From contig JAUSLB010000013.1 of assembly GCA_030646655.1 (NCBI GenBank), forward strand, positions 1 to 5,667: a stretch of DNA of 5,667 nt, written 5' to 3'. A program made the position numbers and the translations under genes. Position 1 is the stretch's first letter, and every line of letters starts with the position of its first letter. Below are positions 1-5,112 of the stretch, one piece after another. Under the pieces are notes generated by a model, which had not been told where the DNA came from, made no database searches, and saw only the letters and a program-made list of their open reading frames with translations. Source of the DNA: Deltaproteobacteria bacterium (GTDB lineage: Bacteria; Desulfobacterota; GWC2-55-46).

Positions 1-70
1 CAGGATGCTGAAAAAGTCCGGATTCATGTCATTCTGATGGAGCGTAACGACCGAAGAGAGATCCTGTTCC
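1..70. repeat. Probable dispersed intergenic repeat remnant at left edge
   Basis: The first 70 bases downstream of the minus-strand ATPase gene are non-coding. They carry phrases such as GATGCTGAAAAAGTCCG and TGTCATTCTGA followed by GGAGCGTAACGACCGAAGA. From memory, these resemble a short repeat scattered through intergenic DNA of many anaerobic and environmental bacteria (the 'GTCATTCTGA...AGCGAAGAATCT' type). Only one copy is visible and it touches the window edge, so repeat status rests on recollection and not on a second copy here. It has no clear hairpin that would terminate the ATPase gene. Confidence 0.35.
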
Positions 71-78
71 TCATCTCC

Positions 79-1380
79 TTAAACCTTGATAGTTATTTTA
101 TCCATCCTTATAGCCGCTATCGCGGCCCTGTGCTGCCTTATCGCGAACTCCTTTACATTCCCGTCCCCGTTCTTGGAGATCTCGTCCCACAATGTCCTTT
201 TCGAGAAAAATATCCTCCCGCCGTGATAGACGATAGTCTCGACCTGAGGGGCGCTCCCTCCCTGGACCTCTGTCTGCACATGGAACAATGTCCCGGAGTG
301 GCTTACATTCTCGTTGAAGCCGAAGACATCCTGCCCGGCGTCATCCACATGGGCTTTCCCGGCGTCCTTTTTTTCTTCAGGCCCCTTTGCGTCCTCTTTT
401 TTTTCAGCGCTTTCAAGTAGGCCCGATACGACCTCCTCCATATCCCTGTGCGCCTCTTTCGCCTCGTTATCGAGCATGAACGGGCGCATCTTTCTGGCTG
501 CGGACTTTATCGATGTCCTCGAGTAGAGCACCCCTATGAACCGGGTCTCAAGGCTTAAGAACGTATTGCAGGCGCCTTTAAACGCCTCCACGACCTTTAA
601 GTCGTCTTTCGAGGCCGCCATATTCAGCAGGAGCTTAGGCCTGTACCTCTTTATCTCCGCTATGGCGGAGGAGGCGGCCTCGCGGTCCTTTGCCGCTATC
701 CTTTCGCAGAGGTCTGAGAAGGTCTTGACGCTGTCCGGGCTCCTCGAGTCGGTAGCCTCTTTTATCATCCCGGAGATGTCTTGGTTCTCCGAGAACAGGC
801 GCGCGAGGCGCCTGTAAACAAAACTTTTAAGGAATACGTAGGCGTTCTGAATGGCGGCCGGCTCCGGAACAAGGACGACTATCCCCTCGTTGGAGAGGGC
901 GAAAAAATCGAGCACATTGTAGGACGACCCCGCTCCGAGATCGACTATGATGTAATCGGCGCCGAGCCTTTTTATATGAGAGATGAGCTTTTGCTTCTGG
1001 GCGTATGCGGGGTTGGCTATCCCTAAGAACTCCCCTCCCCCGCAGATAAGGCGCAAGCCCTTTAACGGGGTCTCTATCGCGGCCTCTTCGAGGGTGGGTA
1101 TGCGGCCCTTAAGGAAGTCCTCAAGGCCGCGTGAAGGGTATTTAATGCCAAAGTACGTATGGAGGTTCGCCCCCCCGAGGTCCGCGTCAACCAGTATGAC
1201 CTCTTTGCCCATCCGGGCAAGCGCGCAGCCGATGTTGGCGGTTGCGATGCTTTTTCCGATGCCGCCCTTTCCGCCGCCGACCGACCATATGGTCTTTTCA
1301 CCCTGCACAGGAGTATAATTATCTTTTTTCGGAAAATTGTCAACATTATTCAAGATATTAGCGGATTTATGTCTTGACAA
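79..1380 (-). CDS. MinD/ParA-family P-loop ATPase with C-terminal extension
   Basis: A 433-residue protein of the SIMIBI-class MinD/ParA/FlhG ATPases. These use ATP-dependent dimerisation to position or regulate cellular structures. Visible motifs are a deviant Walker A, GGGKGGIGKS (residues 35-44, with signature Lys38 and P-loop Lys43), the A' box VILVDADLGGANL (61-73), and the Walker B-like strand YIIVDLGAG (143-151). Residues 1-28 form a polar lead-in. After the ATPase core (to about 320) comes a charged, low-complexity Lys/Glu/Ala linker (about 323-350). A small C-terminal module (about 380-433) follows, with IVYHGGRIFFS and a QH-containing helix. The usual MinD amphipathic membrane helix is not obvious at the C terminus. 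The start is TTG, because a stop lies 12 codons upstream with no ATG or GTG between. No good ribosome binding site is seen, so a later start (GTG at codon 25) is possible. It is divergent from the cytochrome genes, and its target is unknown. Confidence 0.9.
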   Translation of the reverse strand: MSRHKSANILNNVDNFPKKDNYTPVQGEKTIWSVGGGKGGIGKSIATANIGCALARMGKEVILVDADLGGANLHTYFGIKYPSRGLEDFLKGRIPTLEEAAIETPLKGLRLICGGGEFLGIANPAYAQKQKLISHIKRLGADYIIVDLGAGSSYNVLDFFALSNEGIVVLVPEPAAIQNAYVFLKSFVYRRLARLFSENQDISGMIKEATDSRSPDSVKTFSDLCERIAAKDREAASSAIAEIKRYRPKLLLNMAASKDDLKVVEAFKGACNTFLSLETRFIGVLYSRTSIKSAARKMRPFMLDNEAKEAHRDMEEVVSGLLESAEKKEDAKGPEEKKDAGKAHVDDAGQDVFGFNENVSHSGTLFHVQTEVQGGSAPQVETIVYHGGRIFFSKRTLWDEISKNGDGNVKEFAIRQHRAAIAAIRMDKITIKV

Positions 1381-1462
1381 AAAGTAGCGCCATATAGTAA
1401 AAAGTAAGTAGGAGCACTAAAAGTATAAAATTTATAACCGTGTTTAAAGGCGACGGTGCCGC

Positions 1463-2092
1463 GTGCGGGACTTCTCATTAAGACATCAGGTTTTCGGCTT
1501 AGTTCTCGCGGCCTTAACGGCCTTAATGATTGGCGGGTGCGGCATTGAAAATCTGGAGGACATACTTAATGCCGACAAATCGCCAAAGGCCAAGGCTTTG
1601 AGCCAGTACGGGGGCGCGGACGACTACTATGATAAGTTCTATAACGAGGTGACGCGCAGGACCCGCATGAAGGAGGGGACGAAAGATATTAAGGCCCTCG
1701 ACGCCCTGCCAAAAGACCCGTTCGGGAATGTAAACTGGACAGCGGCCGTGATAAAGGGCTTTATAAACCCGAGGCCGTCGCTCGACCCGGATGTGGTGGA
1801 CGACCCTCCGCTTAACTTAAACATCTTCATAGAGGCGAAGGTCCCCCTCATGTATAATGTGATGTTCCCCCATTCGATCCATACGTACTGGCTGAGCTGC
1901 AATAACTGCCACCCGAAGATATTCCTGCCAGAGGCCGGGGCCAACCCTATTTCGATGGATGAGATCTTTAAAGGCCAGTGGTGCGGCAGGTGCCACGATA
2001 AGGTCGCGTTCCCGTTCTGGCCGAGGGAGAACTGCCTGAGGTGCCACATAGTCCCGAAGGGACAGTCGCTCGATCGGGAGAGGTGGAAATAG
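1463..2092 (+). CDS. Triheme c7-type cytochrome lipoprotein
   Basis: A 209-residue exported cytochrome. The N terminus has basic residues, a hydrophobic core (10-25) and a lipobox ending MIGGC, so Cys26 is probably lipidated and the protein anchored in the outer or inner membrane facing the periplasm. Residues 27-125 are polar and not recognised. The C-terminal 80 residues form a c7/c3-type triheme domain, with FPHSIH (135-140, distal His137 and His140), CNNCH (146-150), CGRCH (174-178) and CLRCH (191-195). It probably carries electrons between periplasmic carriers and the extracellular cytochrome. Only five histidines follow the signal peptide, three in CXXCH motifs and two distal, so one heme lacks a distal His. 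The residue aligned with the third c7 ligand is Lys170, with Met165 nearby. The start is GTG. It is the first start after an in-frame stop at 1445-1447 and gives a proper signal peptide, with AAAGG 12 nt upstream as a weak ribosome site. No terminator follows, so the NHL gene 167 bp downstream may be co-transcribed. Confidence 0.9.
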   Translation: MRDFSLRHQVFGLVLAALTALMIGGCGIENLEDILNADKSPKAKALSQYGGADDYYDKFYNEVTRRTRMKEGTKDIKALDALPKDPFGNVNWTAAVIKGFINPRPSLDPDVVDDPPLNLNIFIEAKVPLMYNVMFPHSIHTYWLSCNNCHPKIFLPEAGANPISMDEIFKGQWCGRCHDKVAFPFWPRENCLRCHIVPKGQSLDRERWK

Positions 2093-2108
2093 CGCGGCTA
2101 CTCAATAC

Positions 2109-2138
2109 TTGACTTTAATCGTTTGCGCATAGTAATAT
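2109..2138 (+). promoter_or_regulatory. Possible sigma70 promoter for the NHL gene
   Basis: TTGACT (2109-2114) and TAATAT (2133-2138) are separated by 18 bp, a fair match to a housekeeping promoter. It would give a leader of about 115 nt before the NHL protein gene. Because no terminator follows the triheme cytochrome gene, this would be an internal promoter and not necessarily the only source of transcript. Confidence 0.4.
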
Positions 2139-2144
2139 TTACCC

Positions 2145-2259
2145 TGCCGGCCGCGCATGAGAATACCCGGCAAGCCCCTTTCCTTAAAGCCGCGCACAGG
2201 AACGGGCTTTCTGAACAAAAGGTTCCGGTAACCCCCGGAGGAAATCCATATAGAGGAAT
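2145..2259 (+). promoter_or_regulatory. Leader with competing inverted repeats upstream of NHL gene
   Basis: The predicted leader contains inverted repeats that cannot all form together. AAAGCC and GGCTTT enclose GCGCACAGGAACG, and GGAAC and GTTCC enclose the GGGCTTT arm. An earlier AAGCCC could also pair with GGGCTT. The heptamer CCGCGCA occurs twice in the leader. No U-tract follows any of these stems, so if it is regulatory it would act on translation or stability. The pairs are short and chance is possible. Confidence 0.2.
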
Positions 2260-3306
2260 ATGAAAATGAGAAAAACGCTTAAAACCCTATTGACGGTCCT
2301 GATACCTGTCCTTATTTACGGCTGCGGCGGACCGCCGCTGCCGGATGTCATATGGCCCGATCCCCCCGAACAGCCGCGGATAAAATACATAAGGGACTAC
2401 AGGGGCACCCAGGACCTAAGCCGCAGTTCAATAGCCTCTGAAATCCTCCTCGGCGGCGGGGGCGGGGCGCTCTTAAAAAAGCCGATGGGGGTGTTTGTTG
2501 ACGGGAACGGCAAGATCTACGTTACGGACACCGCCACTTCCGACGTCCTTATACTCGATACGTTAAACAAGAAGGGGACTACGCTTTCCGAGCTGGGAAG
2601 CAAGCTCTTTTACAAGCCTGTCGGCGTCACTTCAGACTCAAGCGGCAGGATATTCGTGGCCGACTCCCAGACGGACAAGGTCGCCGTGCTCGACGCAAAG
2701 GGGCAGATAATAACCTGGCTTGCCCCGGATGAGCCCTTCAAAGGTCCCACCGGAATCATGGCCGACAGCGAGCGCAAGAAGCTCTATGTGACGGACACCC
2801 AGCACCACCACGTCAAGGTCTTCGACCTCGACACTTTAAAGCAGATAAATACTATCGGCAAGAGGGGAAAAGATGAAAACGATTTCAATTACCCCACCCA
2901 CCTGACTGTTGACGGCAAGGGAAACCTCTATGTGGTTGACTCCATGAACGGAAGGATTCAGATATTCGACAGCGAAGGCAAGTTCATAAGGTCCTTCGGC
3001 CAGTTCGGGGACGCCCCCGGCATGTTCGCGAGGCCAAAGGGCATAGCCGTTGACAGCGAGGGCCATATATATGTAGTCGACGCGGCCTTCAATAACGTTC
3101 AGGTCTTTGACGAGGAAGGCAGGATACTCCTTGCCTTCTCCTCTTACGGGAGCGACAGGGGGCAGATGATATTGCCCGCCGGGATGGCGGTGGACAAAGA
3201 CGACTATCTCTATGTAGTCGACTCATGGAACAGGCGCGTGGAGGTCTTTGAATACCTCGGGGAGAAGTATAAGGAGAGGCTTAATAAAAAAGCAAAAGCT
3301 AAATAG
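2260..3306 (+). CDS. NHL-repeat beta-propeller lipoprotein
   Basis: A 348-residue exported protein with a basic N terminus, a hydrophobic segment (9-20) and a lipobox-like LIYGC with Cys22, suggesting a lipoprotein. The rest is six NHL repeats at about 74-100, 119-145, 162-189, 211-237, 258-284 and 305-331. Each has the P-x-G-[IV]-x-[VA]-D...[IL]YV-[VT]-D...V-x-[VI][FL]-D pattern, enough for one six-bladed propeller. It ends in a Lys-rich tail. NHL propellers are binding scaffolds, and no catalytic residues are evident. From memory, NHL proteins are common next to multiheme cytochrome genes in Geobacter-type electron-transfer clusters, so a role in cytochrome assembly or attachment is inferred. 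ATG at 2260 sits only 3 nt after AGAGG (2252-2256). The ATG two codons later (2266) has better 9-nt spacing and may be the real start. The gene is closed by the terminator just downstream. Confidence 0.9.
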   Translation: MKMRKTLKTLLTVLIPVLIYGCGGPPLPDVIWPDPPEQPRIKYIRDYRGTQDLSRSSIASEILLGGGGGALLKKPMGVFVDGNGKIYVTDTATSDVLILDTLNKKGTTLSELGSKLFYKPVGVTSDSSGRIFVADSQTDKVAVLDAKGQIITWLAPDEPFKGPTGIMADSERKKLYVTDTQHHHVKVFDLDTLKQINTIGKRGKDENDFNYPTHLTVDGKGNLYVVDSMNGRIQIFDSEGKFIRSFGQFGDAPGMFARPKGIAVDSEGHIYVVDAAFNNVQVFDEEGRILLAFSSYGSDRGQMILPAGMAVDKDDYLYVVDSWNRRVEVFEYLGEKYKERLNKKAKAK

Positions 3307-3316
3307 CTGTTGCTCC

Positions 3317-3349
3317 AAAAAGGCCTCCGTCCAAAACGGAGGCCTTTTT
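3317..3349 (+). terminator. Intrinsic terminator after the NHL gene
   Basis: A perfect 14-bp stem, AAAAAGGCCTCCGT with ACGGAGGCCTTTTT, around a CCAAA loop, directly followed by ATTTT. The A-tract on the 5' side could also make it work on the other strand. It lies 10 nt after the NHL stop codon and separates that gene from the tetraheme cytochrome, which has its own promoter. Confidence 0.95.
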
Positions 3350-3459
3350 ATTTTAGGGCCGTAACGACAGGACATTAGGTGGTTTTTCAAGGTCAACATA
3401 TTGATTCTATTGATTAATTCGGAACATGCTTTTTTATTAAATTTGTATTAATTTTTCCC
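3350..3459. other. AT-rich non-coding region upstream of tetraheme promoter
   Basis: The 361-bp gap between the NHL and tetraheme genes has no credible gene. After the terminator, this stretch becomes very AT-rich just before the -35 box (about 3430-3457), as in a promoter UP element that contacts the RNA polymerase alpha subunit. It also includes a tandem octamer listed separately. The rest of the gap is the promoter and the structured leader. Confidence 0.5.
3399..3415 (+). repeat. Tandem direct repeat, possible regulator site
   Basis: TATTGATT occurs twice in a row with one base between (3399-3406 and 3408-3415), a 9-bp period. It lies about 45-60 bp upstream of the -35 box of the tetraheme promoter, a usual place for an activator. 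AT-rich DNA produces such repeats by chance, so the regulatory reading is weak. Confidence 0.25.
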
Positions 3460-3487
3460 TTGACAGCCTTTAATTTAGGTGTATAAT
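3460..3487 (+). promoter_or_regulatory. Consensus sigma70 promoter of the tetraheme cytochrome gene
   Basis: TTGACA (3460-3465) and TATAAT (3482-3487) match the consensus exactly with a 16-bp spacer. A likely AT-rich UP element lies just upstream. Transcription should begin near 3494-3496, leaving a leader of about 170 nt. A promoter this strong with a terminator in the leader suggests control occurs after initiation. Confidence 0.85.
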
Positions 3488-3502
3488 GAGGTTAATTAAT
3501 GT

Positions 3503-3596
3503 AGGTCTAAAGGTTCATGAAGGGCCTTTACACCTTGCAGGCGATGGGTGCCGCGATACTGCCGACGCAGGTGGTAGTATTCCCGGCATTTTTTTT
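3503..3596 (+). promoter_or_regulatory. Structured leader RNA (copy A) of the tetraheme cytochrome gene
   Basis: Three structural parts start within about 10 nt of the predicted transcript start. P1: AGGT (3503-3506) and TAAAGG (3508-3513) pair with CCTTTA (3525-3530) and ACCT (3532-3535), interrupted by one C-C mismatch. The loop is TTCATGAAGGG. P2: GGC (3540-3542) pairs with GCC (3550-3552) around a 7-nt loop. The third part is the intrinsic terminator at 3549-3596, whose 5' arm shares GCC with P2, so P2 and the terminator base cannot coexist. A related element lies at 4777-4863, with stems kept by compensating changes. I know no riboswitch class with this layout. It may sense a metabolite (heme, redox or nucleotide signal) or bind a protein. 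The function is inferred from architecture only. Confidence 0.65.
3549..3596 (+). terminator. Intrinsic terminator inside the cytochrome leader (attenuator)
   Basis: TGCCG (3549-3553) pairs with CGGCA (3584-3588), and ATACTGCC (3556-3563) pairs with GGTAGTAT (3573-3580) including one G-U. A small internal loop separates the two helices and the apical loop is GACGCAGGT. Eight T residues follow (3589-3596). It lies 71 nt before the start codon of the gene it precedes, so it should act as an attenuator, not an end-of-gene terminator. CCGGCAT (3583-3589) can also pair with ATGCCGG (3602-3608) just downstream. Confidence 0.75.
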
Positions 3597-3667
3597 ACTC
3601 GATGCCGGATGGAGATCCAAACGAACAGTCCTAAACCTATTACAAACGGAATGAAAGGAGTCTCAGT

Positions 3668-4600
3668 ATGAAAAGGTTTCTAACACTTGCTCTTGCGGCC
3701 TCCATGGGTGTATTTATGGCGGGTTCAGCCTTCGCGGTGGTAGGCGACCCTGCAGGCACGGTTGACACCTACTCCGCCGGCGACCCTGCAAACGGCATCG
3801 TCTCCTCAAGGCACAACCTCGGCAGCTTCTCCATGCACATCAGCACATTAGGCACGACCGAGCTCTGCGTATTCTGTCATACGCCTCACCACACGAACAC
3901 AGCCAACAACCTGAAGCCCATGTGGAACAGGGGAACATCAGCCCCCACAAGCTTCACAGCCTACGGCACGACAATCGGCGGGACCACAGTCGCCTCCGCG
4001 GACATCGGCTCAACATCGCTGGCCTGCTTAAGCTGCCACGATGGCGTAACGACATTCGATAACATCGTGAACGCCCCCGGCAAAGGCGGGGTATCGGCGA
4101 CCGGTTCAGTACGGGGCTGGGTATTCTCGGACTTCGGCTCACCAGTGCCCAGCAACTTGGTCAGCTCAAGGTTGGTAATCGGGCTTGACCTCTCCAACGA
4201 CCACCCGATGTCAATAGTTTACAACGGCGCCGTTTCAGCGACAAACTACACCGGTTCAAGGGCGTCGCTCAGGGCCTCCAACACCACGATATCAACGATC
4301 GACCTTACCAGCGACACGGCTGACAGCTCGGTAACCTATGACGGCGGCAACCTTGCAAAGAACCTCTGGGCCGTTAGAGGGTTCATCGACGGCGACGCGA
4401 CGATCGCAGACCTCCTCAGGGGAGCCTCAAACAACACGGTTGAGTGCTCGTCCTGCCATGACCCGCACTTCAACAACAAGTCGTATAACGAGGTTGACTC
4501 CACCTACGCTAACAGTGAGTTTGAGTCCAACGGCTTGTTCCTCAGAAGGGTCGGCGGCAACACTGGTTCAGGCGTTTGCAGAACCTGCCACGCAAAGTAA
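3668..4600 (+). CDS. OmcE-like extracellular tetraheme c-type cytochrome (putative nanowire subunit)
   Basis: A 310-residue exported cytochrome. The Sec signal peptide (1-23) ends in AFA with cleavage before Val24. Four heme sites are CVFCH (67-71), CLSCH (120-124), CSSCH (260-264) and CRTCH (304-308, three residues from the C terminus). Further histidines that could be distal ligands are His49 in SSRHNLG, His57, His74/75 in HTPHH, His179 in LSNDHP and His267 in DPH. The pattern RHNL, CVFCHTPH, WNR, CLSCHDG, LSNDHP, CSSCHDPH, FLRR, CRTCH matches, from memory, the OmcE family. In Geobacter these four-heme proteins polymerise into extracellular heme-stacked filaments. The spacers between hemes 2 and 3 are rich in Ser, Thr, Asn and Gly, typical of secreted surface proteins. 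AAAGGAG (3654-3660) lies 7 nt before the ATG. The gene has its own promoter, attenuator leader and strong terminator. Filament formation is inferred from family resemblance. Confidence 0.9.
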   Translation: MKRFLTLALAASMGVFMAGSAFAVVGDPAGTVDTYSAGDPANGIVSSRHNLGSFSMHISTLGTTELCVFCHTPHHTNTANNLKPMWNRGTSAPTSFTAYGTTIGGTTVASADIGSTSLACLSCHDGVTTFDNIVNAPGKGGVSATGSVRGWVFSDFGSPVPSNLVSSRLVIGLDLSNDHPMSIVYNGAVSATNYTGSRASLRASNTTISTIDLTSDTADSSVTYDGGNLAKNLWAVRGFIDGDATIADLLRGASNNTVECSSCHDPHFNNKSYNEVDSTYANSEFESNGLFLRRVGGNTGSGVCRTCHAK

Positions 4601-4630
4601 TAAACCCTGCGGGATCAATCCGCTCGGTTG

Positions 4631-4667
4631 AAAAAAAAGGGGCCGGAGTTTCCGGCCCCTTTTTTTT
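4631..4667 (+). terminator. Intrinsic terminator after the tetraheme cytochrome gene
   Basis: A perfect 17-bp stem formed by A8-GGGGCCGGA (4631-4647) and TCCGGCCCC-T8 (4651-4667) around a GTT loop. The A-tract before it should make it bidirectional. A second copy of the 3' arm follows at 4670-4687 (TTCCGGCCCCC then seven T). The 5' arm could pair with either copy. Confidence 0.95.
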
Positions 4668-4730
4668 ATTTCCGGCCCCCTTTTTTTGTGCGTGTGAGAC
4701 TGTGATACATGGGCGCGACGTTATTCGGTA

Positions 4731-4759
4731 TTGACACGCCCTCATTTTCATTGTAAAAA
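4731..4759 (+). promoter_or_regulatory. Possible promoter for RNA element copy B
   Basis: TTGACA (4731-4736) is followed 17 bp later by TAAAAA (4754-4759), a perfect -35 with a mediocre -10 (4 of 6). It lies in the same position relative to copy B as the consensus promoter does to copy A, about 40 bp upstream of the first stem, which supports it. Transcription would begin near 4766. Confidence 0.4.
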
Positions 4760-4776
4760 GAAGTAATATCAAAAAT

Positions 4777-4863
4777 GGGCTTAAGAGACTCGTGAAGGGA
4801 CCTTATGCCCGGCTACGGATGCCGCATACCGCCTTCAATAAGGCCTGTATGACGGCATTTTTT
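4777..4863 (+). ncRNA. Structured RNA copy B, homologous to the cytochrome leader
   Basis: P1: GGGC (4777-4780) and TAAG (4782-4785) pair with CTTA (4802-4805) and GCCC (4807-4810), separated by a T-T mismatch where copy A has C-C. Gly-type bases at 4787 and 4801 (G and C) extend it past a bulged A. The loop contains CTCGTGAAGGG, against TTCATGAAGGG in copy A. P2: CGGC (4810-4813) with GCCG (4821-4824), 7-nt loop, one pair longer than in copy A. The terminator follows and overlaps P2 in the same way as in copy A. The next gene starts 416 nt after the terminator, so this may be a stand-alone RNA of about 95-100 nt, a leader for the isomerase gene, or a relic whose gene was lost. Confidence 0.55.
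4820..4863 (+). terminator. Intrinsic terminator at the 3' end of RNA copy B
   Basis: TGCCG, CATAC and GCCTT (4820-4835, one unpaired C) pair with AAGGC, GTATG and CGGCA (4840-4857, with small bulges CT and A) around a CAAT loop. Six T residues follow. Its base helix TGCCG/CGGCA is identical to that of the attenuator in the cytochrome leader, while the upper helix differs. Confidence 0.8.
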
Positions 4864-4921
4864 ATTTCAGGGTCTCCCGCCCCTCAACAGCCGCCCGGGA
4901 CGGCCCTTAAGGGATTTCAAT

Positions 4922-4945
4922 TACCCCGCAGCAAGCTGCGGGGTA
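4922..4945. repeat. Perfect short hairpin repeat with AGCAAGCT core
   Basis: TACCCCGCAGC and GCTGCGGGGTA form an 11-bp perfect stem around an AA loop. No U-tract follows, so it is not a terminator. The same AGCAAGCT centre recurs in the hairpin at 5052-5071, suggesting members of a REP-like family of small dispersed palindromes. Confidence 0.6.
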
Positions 4946-4955
4946 GCACTGAATT

Positions 4956-5037
4956 TCCCCCTTTCCTAAAGGTGGACCAAGGGGGATTATAGCGTCTTAA
5001 GATAATCTCCCCTAACCCCTCTTTAGAAAAGAGGGGT
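4956..5037. repeat. REP-like palindromic block rich in C and G runs
   Basis: A nested block. CCCCC and GGGGG arms enclose CCTTT-CCT-AAAGG, then GATTAT (4985-4990) pairs with ATAATC (5002-5007). A perfect 10-bp hairpin ACCCCTCTTT (5015-5024) with AAAGAGGGGT (5028-5037) follows around an AGA loop. From memory, strings of the type CCCCCTTTCCTAAAGG...GGACCAAGGGGGATT are a common dispersed intergenic repeat in Desulfobacterota and Nitrospirota genomes. Only one block is visible here. Confidence 0.5.
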
Positions 5038-5051
5038 GCTCCGCAAGGCAA

Positions 5052-5071
5052 CCCTGTAGCAAGCTACAGGG
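5052..5071. repeat. Second perfect short hairpin repeat with AGCAAGCT core
   Basis: CCCTGTAGC and GCTACAGGG form a perfect 9-bp stem around an AA loop. Its stem differs from the hairpin at 4922-4945 by compensating changes, but the TAGCAAGCTA/CAGCAAGCTG centre is kept, as expected for mobile or templated palindromes. Confidence 0.6.
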
Positions 5072-5079
5072 AATTTTCA

Positions 5080-5097
5080 GATTAAAAATTTTTAATC
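5080..5097. repeat. Perfect 18-bp AT-rich palindrome
   Basis: GATTAAAAATTTTTAATC reads the same on both strands with no spacer. It could be the binding site of a dimeric regulator for the downstream isomerase transcript, or the boundary of the repeat mosaic. No U-tract-type terminator structure is formed by it. Confidence 0.45.
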
Positions 5098-5112
5098 GGC
5101 GGCTAATCATGG

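Noticed and set aside
37..420. 127-codon plus-strand open frame opposite the ATPase gene
   Set aside because: It lies antisense to a clearly conserved coding region, has no recognisable motifs, and its Phe-rich segments mirror the Lys/Glu linker of the ATPase.
1374..1401. Promoter for the triheme gene using TTGACA at 1374-1379
   Set aside because: The nearest good -10 (TATAGT) is only 13 bp away and other spacings give poor matches. The TTGACA also overlaps the first codons of the divergent gene. Possible but unsupported.
2145..2250. GEMM (cyclic dinucleotide) riboswitch upstream of the NHL gene, from CATGAGAATACCCGGCAAGCCC and a later AAAGCC
   Set aside because: The space between the GCAA-CC-like and AAAGCC segments is only about 9 nt, too short for the required GNRA-capped helix, and the GACGCAAAGCC core is absent.
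3536..3600. Fluoride riboswitch, from GGCGATGG and ACTGCC in copy A
   Set aside because: The pattern is not kept in copy B, the GGCGATG segment is explained by the mini-hairpin and terminator, and the downstream gene is not a fluoride exporter.
3486..3671. 61-codon open frame before the tetraheme gene
   Set aside because: Its start codon overlaps the -10 box, it has no ribosome site, and it runs through the terminator hairpin.
4792..4992. 66-codon open frame over RNA copy B and the repeat block
   Set aside because: It begins in the P1 loop, has no ribosome site, and crosses a terminator and palindromic repeats.
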